DNA of 64,000 nucleotides from DATNIC01 sp035604635 (GTDB lineage: Bacteria > Vulcanimicrobiota > Vulcanimicrobiia > Vulcanimicrobiales > Vulcanimicrobiaceae). A program made the translations under genes and the position numbers. Below the pieces are notes generated by a model. That model did no database searches. It had not been told where the DNA came from and saw only the letters and a list, made by a program, of their open reading frames with translations. Shown one piece after another: positions 56,342-64,000 of this stretch. How positions within the stretch are numbered: position 1 is the stretch's first letter; every line of letters begins with the position of its first letter. The stretch lies in NCBI GenBank assembly GCA_035604635.1, contig DATNIC010000005.1, forward strand, positions 8,234 to 72,233, read 5' to 3'.

Positions 56342-56899
56342 TCAGTCTGAGAGCAGTGCGACTTCGTCGCTTTGCGAGAACGCGCTTGCGAGGATGACGT
56401 CGACGTGTTCGCGCCTGCTCGTCGGGACGAAACGGCCGACGAAATCGCCTTGAATCGGCAGCTCGCGCAGACCGCGATCGATCAAGACGGCTAACCGGAT
56501 TGCGCTCGGACGGCCGAGATCCGTCACCGCGTCGAGCGCAGAACGGATCGTCCGGCCGGTATAGAGGACGTCATCGACGATCACGACCGTCTTCCCCGTA
56601 ATCTCGTCGCGAATCTCCGACTCGGGGAGTTCGCGCGCCACGTCGTCGTCGCGATAGAGATTGATATTTAAGAAGCCGATGTGCGGCTGCTTCCCGGTGA
56701 TCTCGCCGATCTTCTGGCCCAACCGGCGCGTCAAATTCTCGCCGCCGCTCCTGATCCCGATCAGCAGGATGCCGCCCTGCATGTCCTCCGGCTCGACGAT
56801 CTGATGCGCCATGCGCGAGATAGCGCGGTCGATTTGATCGGCCGACATGATCGCGCGTCGTTTCGCGGTTGCCGAGCGCGCAAGCGCCGAGCTGGGCAT
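56342..56899 (-). CDS. pyrR: Pyrimidine operon regulator PyrR
   Basis: A 185-residue phosphoribosyltransferase-fold RNA-binding regulator, also a uracil phosphoribosyltransferase in many species. The PRPP site is VVIVDDVLYTGRTIRSALD. ATG 56899 (or GTG 56902) overlaps the valS stop, leaving no leader or attenuator between valS and pyrR. Any PyrR target must lie within coding sequence or further upstream. Confidence 0.94.
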   Translation of the reverse strand: MPSSALARSATAKRRAIMSADQIDRAISRMAHQIVEPEDMQGGILLIGIRSGGENLTRRLGQKIGEITGKQPHIGFLNINLYRDDDVARELPESEIRDEITGKTVVIVDDVLYTGRTIRSALDAVTDLGRPSAIRLAVLIDRGLRELPIQGDFVGRFVPTSRREHVDVILASAFSQSDEVALLSD

Positions 56900-59481
56900 C
56901 ACCGCATGCTTTTCGCGAGTTCGGCCAAGGCCTCCTCGACCCGGGCCAGCTCGCGCCGGTACTGTTCCAACTTTTCGCGCTCGCGCGCAACGACGTCCGC
57001 GGGCGCCTTGTCGGCAAAATTGGGCGCCGAGAGCTTCTTCTCGCTCCGTGCAACCTCGTCGCTCAGCTTCACAAACTCGCGCTCGTATCGGTCGCGTAGG
57101 AGTGCTTCCGGTGCCTCGACCGTCACGCCCGCGAGGCCTCCAGCGCGCGCGGCGCCGGGGTGCGCTTCTGCGTTCGCGAGTTGCTTCAAGAGATCGACGA
57201 GCTCCGGGTTGAGATCGGACGGGACGTCGAAAGTGATCTTCTGGCTGGGCGCGATCTTCAGCTCTGCGCGGAAGGCTCGCGCCTCCTCGATCTTCTTCAT
57301 CAACTCCGAAAACGTCTCGACGGCGCCGGCGTCGCGTGGAATCTCCGCAGCCTGCGGCCACGTCGCGGTGGCGATCGTCGCCCCCTCATGAGGGAGCGCT
57401 TGCCAAATCTCCTCGGTGACGAACGGCGCAATCGGGTGCATCAAGCGGACAAAGGCGTTCAAGACGTACGTTAGGATCGGCGCGCGCGTCACCGCGGCCC
57501 GTGGAGTTTTCGTCGCTTCGAGGTACCAATCACAATATTCATACCAAGCGAAGCTCATCAAACGGTCCGCTGCCACGCCGAATTCGAAGCCGTCGAGCGC
57601 GGCCGTGACATCCTCGACCGTCAAGCGTAGCCGGGAGAGGATCCACCGGTCCGCGAGCGTCAGCTGCGCGTCCGCCGGGAGCTGCAATGCAGCCGGAACC
57701 CCCTCCGGCAGACTCGCAATGTACCGCACGGCGTTCCACAGCTTGTTGTTGAACTCGCGCGCCTTCTTACACAGGCGCTCGTCGAAGCGCAGCTCCTGCG
57801 ATTCCAGACGCATCTGTTGGACGATCCCGAAGCGGGTCGCGTCGGCGCCGTACGCTTCGATCAGGTCCAGTGGATCGACGACGTTACCCAGGCTCTTGCT
57901 CATCTTGCGCCCGTGTTCGTCGAAAACAAGCGGCGTGATGAAGACCGTCTCGAACGGGATATCGCCGGCGAACTTCATCCCAAGCATGACCATCCGCGCA
58001 ACCCACAAGAAGATGATCTCGCGGCTCGTGATCATCACTTGGTTGGGATACCAGTGCTGGAGCTCGCGTGTTTTTTGCGGCCAGCCGAGGATCGAAAACG
58101 GCCACAGCCCGCTGCTGAACCACGTATCGAGCGTGTCAGGGTCGCGCTCGAGCGCCGTCGTCCCGTGGCGTTCTTGAGCGATCCGGCGCGCTTCGTCTTC
58201 GCTCTCGGCGACGACCGCGTCGCCATTGGGCGTGTACCACACCGGAAGCTGGTGCCCCCACCACACTTGACGCGACACGTTCCAGTCCCGGATGTTCTCG
58301 AGCCACTGCTCGTACGTGCGGCCGAAGCGTTCCGGGACGAAACGGATGCTCCCGTCGCGATAGGCGTCGAGCGCCGGCTTTGCAAGCGTCTCCATCCGGC
58401 AGAACCACTGCAGCGAGAGCAGCGGCTCGATCACTTCGCCCGAGCGCGAGCTGACCGCGACTTTGTTGCGATACGGCTCGCGCTTGACGAGCGCCCCGGC
58501 CACTTCGAGATCGCTCGCGATGGCCCGGCGCGCATCGTTGCGATCCATCCCGATGTACTTGGCCGGAATATCGCCGGTCATCTTGCCCTCGACGTCGATC
58601 ACCGTCGGCATCGGGAGATCGTGCCGCAGGCCGATCTCGTAGTCGAGGAAGTCGTGCGCCGGGGTGACCTTGACGGCTCCGGTCCCGAACTCGCGCTCGA
58701 CCGCCGCATCGGCGATCACCGGGATCTTCCGGCTCGCAAGCGGCAGAACGAGCTCCGTCCCTACGAGATCGCGGTAGCGTTCGTCGTCGGGATGGACCGC
58801 TACCGCAGTGTCGCCGAGCATCGTCTCGGGACGCGTCGTCGCGACCACGACGCTTCGCTTTCTATCGTCGCTCGCATACCGAATGTGCCACAGCGTCGAG
58901 TCTGCGTCTTCGTATTCTACCTCGGCGTCGGAGAGCGTCGATCGCGCTTTTGGATCCCAATTCACCAACCGCGTCCCGCGATAGATCAACCCCTCGTTGT
59001 ACAGAGCGACGAAGACCTTGTTGACCGCCGCCGACAGCCCGGGATCCATCGTGAAGCGATCGCGCGCCCAATCCGGACCGAAGCCCAGCCTGCGGAACGC
59101 CTCGTAAATGATATCGCCGTACTCTTCGCGCCACTCCCAGGCGCGCGCGAGGAACGCGTCGCGACCCATGCCGTCGCGCGTCAACCCCTCGCGCGCCAAC
59201 TCCCGGACGAGGACCGCTTCGGTCGCGATCGCGGCGTGATCTTGCCCCGGCAACCAATCCGCGTTTTCTCCCAGCATGCGATGGTACCGCGTCAGGATAT
59301 CCATCGGCGTGTAGGTCGAGCCGTGTCCCAAATGCGCGCGGCCGGTGATGTTCGGCGGCGGCATCGAGATGATGAACGGCCGGCGCGCCGGATCGGGCTC
59401 CGCGTGAAAGACGCCGCTTGTTTCCCACTGCGCGTAGAGCCGCTGCTCGACCGCCGCGGGGTCATAGGTTTTCGCGAGCAC
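56899..59481 (-). CDS. valS: Valyl-tRNA synthetase
   Basis: An 860-residue class I synthetase. The HIGH-equivalent is PPPNITGRAHLGHG and the KMSKS loop GRKMSKSLGN. The editing domain lies between them. The C-terminal coiled coil (REKLEQYRRELARVEEAL) binds the tRNA. GTG 59481 uses the G of the upstream TAG stop. Confidence 0.96.
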   Translation of the reverse strand: MLAKTYDPAAVEQRLYAQWETSGVFHAEPDPARRPFIISMPPPNITGRAHLGHGSTYTPMDILTRYHRMLGENADWLPGQDHAAIATEAVLVRELAREGLTRDGMGRDAFLARAWEWREEYGDIIYEAFRRLGFGPDWARDRFTMDPGLSAAVNKVFVALYNEGLIYRGTRLVNWDPKARSTLSDAEVEYEDADSTLWHIRYASDDRKRSVVVATTRPETMLGDTAVAVHPDDERYRDLVGTELVLPLASRKIPVIADAAVEREFGTGAVKVTPAHDFLDYEIGLRHDLPMPTVIDVEGKMTGDIPAKYIGMDRNDARRAIASDLEVAGALVKREPYRNKVAVSSRSGEVIEPLLSLQWFCRMETLAKPALDAYRDGSIRFVPERFGRTYEQWLENIRDWNVSRQVWWGHQLPVWYTPNGDAVVAESEDEARRIAQERHGTTALERDPDTLDTWFSSGLWPFSILGWPQKTRELQHWYPNQVMITSREIIFLWVARMVMLGMKFAGDIPFETVFITPLVFDEHGRKMSKSLGNVVDPLDLIEAYGADATRFGIVQQMRLESQELRFDERLCKKAREFNNKLWNAVRYIASLPEGVPAALQLPADAQLTLADRWILSRLRLTVEDVTAALDGFEFGVAADRLMSFAWYEYCDWYLEATKTPRAAVTRAPILTYVLNAFVRLMHPIAPFVTEEIWQALPHEGATIATATWPQAAEIPRDAGAVETFSELMKKIEEARAFRAELKIAPSQKITFDVPSDLNPELVDLLKQLANAEAHPGAARAGGLAGVTVEAPEALLRDRYEREFVKLSDEVARSEKKLSAPNFADKAPADVVAREREKLEQYRRELARVEEALAELAKSMR

Positions 59482-59786
59482 TAGTGCTTCGGCTCGACGA
59501 CCTTGACGTGCGAAAGGATCCACGGATCCTTCGACGTGTCGATGTCGGCATTGACGATGGTCCCCTTGTGCAGCTTCGCGAGATCGGCGGCATTAGGCAC
59601 CTTGACGACCATCGTCATCGACATCGGCATCGCAGCGAAGGGATCGTGGTGAATCTCAACGGTGCGGTGCGCCGAATCGACGCTGACGATCGTGCCGTGA
59701 ATCTGCGACGTCGCGGCCTCGCCGGCGGCGGACGTTCCTACCGCGATGAGGATTCCGAAGGAGACCGCTGCGAGGCGATTGATCAC
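59481..59786 (-). CDS. Small exported CusF-like copper-binding protein
   Basis: A 101-residue protein with a signal peptide (1-25, ending GEAATS). The mature OB-like part reads GTIVSVDSAHRTVEIHH, then a Met-rich strand AMPMSMTMVVKV and LAKLHKGTIVNADID. This layout matches CusF/copper-binding chaperones, in which a His and two Met bind Cu(I). No efflux pump is nearby. The gene lies between fRMsr and valS with overlapping ends. Confidence 0.72.
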   Translation of the reverse strand: MINRLAAVSFGILIAVGTSAAGEAATSQIHGTIVSVDSAHRTVEIHHDPFAAMPMSMTMVVKVPNAADLAKLHKGTIVNADIDTSKDPWILSHVKVVEPKH

Positions 59787-60240
59787 GATAAGCTCCCGAA
59801 GCTCGCGGCGACATAGGCGTCGACTACGCGTTCCAACAGTTCGCGATCCTCGGCGCTGAACCGCCCCTCGCGCGGGCTGTCGAGGTCAAGGACGCCGACG
59901 AGCACGTCGCCGCGCACGACCGGCACGACGATCTCAGAGCGCGAGCGCGGATCGCAGGCGATATGCCCGGGAAAGGCATGGACGTCGGGAACGACCAGCG
60001 TCACCCGGCTCTGCGCCGCCGTCCCGCAGACGCCGTTCCCAAGCGCGATGCGCACGCAGGCGGGCTGCCCTTGGAATGGTCCCAAGACCAGCTCGCCGTT
60101 TCGCAAAAAATAAAAGCCGGCCCAGTTGACCTCGGGCAGCATTCCGAACAAGACCGCGGCGATGTTCGCCGCGTTGGCGACGGGGTCGCACTCGCCGTCG
60201 AGAATGCTCTCGACCTGGCGCAGGGTCAGGGCGTGATCGA

Positions 60241-60241
<1 letters not shown>
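59783..60241 (-). CDS. msrC: GAF-domain free methionine-(R)-sulfoxide reductase, unusual start
   Basis: Reduces free Met-R-sulfoxide. The YebR-type GAF domain has NWAGFYFL, LVLGPFQGQPACVRIALGNGVCG and VHAFPGHIACDPRSRSEI, giving cysteines at about 62, 72 and 96 as in fRMsr. No ATG, GTG or TTG exists near the expected N-terminus: the junction with clpX reads GCGTAATCGATC. ATC 60241 aligns with the family's start and overlaps the clpX stop by one base; CTG codons shortly downstream are alternatives. An open frame from 60325 would overlap clpX by 85 bases. Confidence 0.82.
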
Positions 60242-61500
<1,259 letters not shown>

Positions 61501-61515
61501 TCCGTTGTTGTGCCG

Positions 61516-62139
61516 CTACGTCGTAGAGGACGGCGAAGGCGCCGCCGTGCGCATTTCCTTGCTAAAGACGTGATCGACGATGCCGTAGTCGACTGCTTCC
61601 TGGGCCGTCATGTAGTAGTCGCGCTCGATGTCCTTTAGAATCTGGTCGATGGGCTTCTTCGTCATCTGCTCGTAGATGCCCGCAAGCATCCGGCGGGTCG
61701 CGATGAGGTCTCGGGCGTGGATTTCAATATCCGTCGCCTGGCCACCCACCTGCGAGACCCACGGCTGGTGGATCAGAATTTTGGAGTATGGTAGTGCGTA
61801 GCGCTTGGTGGCCGCGCCGCCGGTCAAGATGATCGAGGCCATAGATGCTGCCATCCCGGCGCAGATCGTCGCGACGTCGGGCTTGATCAGTTGCATCGTG
61901 TCGAAGATCGCCAGCCCCGCGGTCACGCTCCCGCCCGGACTATTGATGTACATGTCGATGTCGCGGTCCGCGTCCTCACGCTCCAAGAAGAGGAGCTGCG
62001 CGATCACGAGATTCGCCAGTTGGTCGTCGATCGGACCGCCCACGAAGACGATCCGCTCTTTAAGGAGGCGCGAATAAATATCGAACGCACGCTCCCCCCG
62101 AGCGCTCTGTTCGACGACCATCGGAACCAAGTGACCCAC
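61516..62139 (-). CDS. clpP: ATP-dependent Clp protease proteolytic subunit
   Basis: A 207-residue serine peptidase. Catalytic Ser99 (GMAASMAS), His124 (IHQPWV) and Asp174 (ERDYYMTAQEA). GTG 62139 has AGGAG six bases upstream; a longer frame from 62259 has no site and overlaps tig. Order tig-clpP-clpX is common in bacteria and links folding with degradation. Confidence 0.96.
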   Translation of the reverse strand: MGHLVPMVVEQSARGERAFDIYSRLLKERIVFVGGPIDDQLANLVIAQLLFLEREDADRDIDMYINSPGGSVTAGLAIFDTMQLIKPDVATICAGMAASMASIILTGGAATKRYALPYSKILIHQPWVSQVGGQATDIEIHARDLIATRRMLAGIYEQMTKKPIDQILKDIERDYYMTAQEAVDYGIVDHVFSKEMRTAAPSPSSTT

Positions 62140-62194
62140 ACGAACTCCTGTTCTAGCTACTGGGCGCCCCTTCGCCCCGTAGCGTCGGCACCCC

Positions 62195-63523
62195 CTACGA
62201 AGAGCTTGACTCGTCGGGCGCAGACTTGGTTTCTTCGGGCGCTTCGCTGATTTTGGCACTGTCCAGCAAGAAATCGAGCGTCTTGGTCCGGACGATCCCG
62301 CCGATCAGCGCGTCGATATTCGGCCGCATCATCTCGAGGATCCGTTCGCGCGGCTGCCCGTATTGCTCGGCGAGCGCGTTGATCTCGGCCTCGATATCTT
62401 GGGTCGTCGCCTCGATCCCCTCGGCCCGCGCGATCGCTTCGATCAAGAGGGTCGACTTGACCCGGCGGCGCGCTTCCTCTCCATACTGCGTGCGCAGCTC
62501 ATCTTCGCTCTTTTCCGCTGCCTTGAGGTAGTCGGACCACTCGCGCCCTAAACGGGTGATGTAGCTCTTACTGTCGGCCAGGAGCGACTCGACCTCGTGG
62601 CCGACGAGCGCGTCCGGGAGAGGGAAATCGTAGCGCTCGAGCAGCCCGTCCATGAGCTGCGCCGTCAACCCGCGCCGGGCACGCGACGCGGCCATGGCGT
62701 CGAGCCGCTTACGGATGTCGACTTTGAGTTCGAGGAGCGTCCCGTGGTTGGAGACACGGGAGGCGAACGCGTCGTCCAGCGGCGGCAGCTCCGCTTCCTT
62801 GACCTCGTGTACGGTGACCGCGAAGCTCGCGTCTTTGCCGGCGAGTTCGGGGTGGCCGTACTCGTCGGGAAAGCGCGCGGTGACTTCCTTTGTTTCTCCG
62901 GCCTTCATCCCGACGATCCCGGCAGCGAAGCCGGGGATGAACCGGTCCTCGCGGATCTCGGCCGACTCGCCCTCCGCTTTACCACCCTCGAACGGTTCGC
63001 CGCCGACGCGGCCCTCGTAGTCCAGGGTCACGACGTCCCCTATGGCGACGGGCCGCTCGACCGGGACCAGCGTCGCGGAGTCGCGGCGCAAGGCCGCCAT
63101 GCTGCGCTCGACGTCTTCGTCATCGGCTTTCTCGCTGACCGAGGTCAGCTCGATCCCCTTGTACTCGCCGAGCTCGATCTTCGGACGGATCGTCACGGTT
63201 GCGACAAAGCGGACGGGGTTACCGTCGTCGTCGCGGATGAGCTGCCACTCCGGGCGCGTGAGTTGCTCGACCTTATGCTCGCGGACCGCCTGCATGTAGA
63301 GTTCCGGGACAAGCTCTTCAATCGCACGCTCGGAGATGAGATCGGTCCCATACTGTTGCTCGAAGATCTTTCGCGGGACGTGCCCGGGACGAAAGCCGGG
63401 GACCTTGGCTTTGCGCGCCAAGTCGCGAAATGCCGCATCCCGCGCCTTTTGCAAATCGCCGGGCGGTATCTCGATCTCGAGTTCGACTTTGGTGGGATCG
63501 ATCTGCTTGAAGGTCGCGGACAA
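62195..63523 (-). CDS. tig: Trigger factor
   Basis: A ribosome-bound chaperone of 442 residues. The ribosome-binding loop is KVPGFRPGHVPRKIFEQQYG in the N-domain. The FKBP-like domain (GDVVTLDYEGRVGGEPFEGG) is at about 160-245, then a helical C-domain. TTG 63523 is used, with GAGG upstream. First gene of the long minus-strand run. Confidence 0.96.
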   Translation of the reverse strand: MSATFKQIDPTKVELEIEIPPGDLQKARDAAFRDLARKAKVPGFRPGHVPRKIFEQQYGTDLISERAIEELVPELYMQAVREHKVEQLTRPEWQLIRDDDGNPVRFVATVTIRPKIELGEYKGIELTSVSEKADDEDVERSMAALRRDSATLVPVERPVAIGDVVTLDYEGRVGGEPFEGGKAEGESAEIREDRFIPGFAAGIVGMKAGETKEVTARFPDEYGHPELAGKDASFAVTVHEVKEAELPPLDDAFASRVSNHGTLLELKVDIRKRLDAMAASRARRGLTAQLMDGLLERYDFPLPDALVGHEVESLLADSKSYITRLGREWSDYLKAAEKSEDELRTQYGEEARRRVKSTLLIEAIARAEGIEATTQDIEAEINALAEQYGQPRERILEMMRPNIDALIGGIVRTKTLDFLLDSAKISEAPEETKSAPDESSSS

Positions 63524-63567
63524 ACCAGTACCTCGGACGGGTCAATCGGAGTCGGTTCGAAAGTCAA

Positions 63568-63595
63568 ACGAGGCGACCCTGTCCGGCCGCCTCGT
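63568..63595 (-). terminator. Hairpin between tRNA-Gly and tig
   Basis: Perfect 8-base arms ACGAGGCG and CGCCTCGT with a 12-base loop, lying just past the 3' end of tRNA-Gly on its strand. It is followed by TTTGACTTTC, a weak U-tract, so it is a likely but imperfect terminator for the tRNA transcript. Confidence 0.5.
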
Positions 63596-63602
63596 AAGAA
63601 AG

Positions 63603-63677
63603 TGGAGCGGAAGACGAGGCTCGAACTCGCGACCCTCGCCTTGGCAAGGCGATGCTCTACCACTGAGCTACTTCCGC
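63603..63677 (-). tRNA. tRNA-Gly(GCC)
   Basis: A full cloverleaf on the minus strand: acceptor GCGGAAG/CTTCCGC, D-arm GCTC...GAGC, anticodon stem TCGCC/GGCGA with loop TTGCCAA (anticodon GCC), T-arm GCGAG TTCGAGC CTCGT. The 3' CCA is encoded after discriminator T. Confidence 0.96.
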
Positions 63678-63683
63678 TTGACA

Positions 63684-63812
63684 GGCGCTCCGGGCCGAGC
63701 CCTGCGCGCCCCCCAATTCGCTGCTGCGAATTGGGGCCCCCGGAAATATAGCGCCCCTCAAGATTTTTGGCAAGGGATGGTTCCCCGAGGGGGCGCTCAA
63801 CAACTCTTGTGG
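63684..63812 (+). repeat. GC-rich palindromic repeat, copy B
   Basis: It lies between the two tRNA genes. It begins GGCGCTCCGGGCCGAGCC, has a long hairpin (GCGCCCCCCAATTCG, CTG loop, CGAATTGGGGCCCCC), then ends TTCCCCGAGGGGGCGCTCAACAAC. It shares its start and end with copy A and its hairpin with copy C. It is the largest and best-preserved copy. Confidence 0.8.
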
Positions 63813-63831
63813 CGATGGCGAGGGTAGTTCG

Positions 63832-63853
63832 GGACCGGAGCTTGCTCCGGTCC
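63832..63853. repeat. Perfect inverted repeat after tRNA-Leu
   Basis: Ten-base arms GGACCGGAGC and GCTCCGGTCC with a 2-base centre, starting two bases past the 3' end of tRNA-Leu. No U-tract follows on the tRNA strand, so it may guide 3' processing or be a weak terminator. Confidence 0.5.
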
Positions 63854-63855
63854 AC

Positions 63856-63937
<82 letters not shown>

Positions 63938-63967
63938 TTCGGGTCATCATAACACATAGACGTAGGA

Positions 63968-63993
63968 AGCCCCCGGCCGAGGAGCCGAGGGCT
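63968..63993. other. Inverted repeat at the right edge
   Basis: Nine-base arms AGCCCCCGG and CCGAGGGCT with one mismatch and an 8-base loop. It may end a gene beyond the window, but no U-tract follows on the minus strand, so its role is open. Nothing else is seen between tRNA-Leu and the edge. Confidence 0.3.
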
Positions 63994-64000
63994 AAAATTG

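Noticed and set aside
57817..59484. Plus-strand open frame of 555 codons
   Set aside because: Opposite valS; no motifs and atypical composition.
59482..59790. T-box leader before valS
   Set aside because: The region codes for the CusF-like protein and overlaps the valS start.
62140..62194. Possible fourth repeat fragment (GGGCGCCCCTTCGCCCC) before clpP
   Set aside because: It shares only short GC runs with the repeats, without the start, hairpin or end blocks.

Overview
The window is gene-dense, high-GC bacterial chromosome with almost no intergenic space. Most neighbours touch or overlap by 1 to 16 bases (ATGA, GTGA and TTGA junctions), and GTG or TTG starts are common. No gap between genes exceeds about 300 bases. 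An Mla-type (MCE) lipid transporter points to a diderm cell. The mix with SpoIID, a PASTA kinase, RqcH and an RpoZ-Gmk pair suggests a deep-branching phylum; Eremiobacterota/Vulcanimicrobiota or a relative is my guess, and the sequence alone does not prove it. There are no insertion sequences, prophage genes, CRISPR arrays or rRNAs.

Layout. 1-521: the start of a glycolate oxidase subunit gene (minus). 594-6505 (plus): ilvD, thrC, thrB, mdh, a methyltransferase and an unknown gene. 6502-10438 (minus): pobA, an AIM24 protein, a serine hydrolase and a D-2-hydroxyacid dehydrogenase. 10524-11501 (plus): a tyrosine recombinase. 11498-21460 (minus): gmk, rpoZ, glmS, an Hpt protein, an HD-GYP response regulator, rph, mlaE/F/D homologues, a rhomboid protease and an exported carbonic anhydrase. 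21512-22960 (plus): rqcH, facing a second Hpt gene. 23330-35177 (minus): carB, an unknown Cys-rich protein, a class B PBP, a PASTA kinase, ruvC, ruvA, ruvB, spoIID and queA.

35252-38253 (minus): a Uma2 nuclease-like gene, then DUF58, VWA and pdxH genes. 38274-38861 (plus): a NUDIX hydrolase. 38823-46693 (minus): a branched-chain-amino-acid-type ABC importer with two tandem binding proteins, led by two oxidoreductases and facing a TetR gene; it looks like a catabolic uptake cluster. 47384-63523 (minus): a very long collinear run of tig, clpP, clpX, a GAF-type methionine sulfoxide reductase, a CusF-like protein, valS, pyrR, pyrB, pyrC, carA, a BatD-like protein, moxR, a site-2 protease, a CocE hydrolase and an amidohydrolase. 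tRNA-Gly(GCC) and tRNA-Leu(TAG) follow at the right edge.

Main points of interest: (1) a family of three GC-rich palindromic repeats, one copy of which lies inside ruvC and encodes its last 41 residues; (2) two genes with no ATG, GTG or TTG at the expected start, both at TAAT(A/C) junctions with the upstream stop; (3) an MCE protein whose C-terminus resembles an outer-membrane beta-barrel segment; (4) the uncharacterised importer and oxidoreductase cluster. I saw no defence system and no clear novel multi-gene machine.
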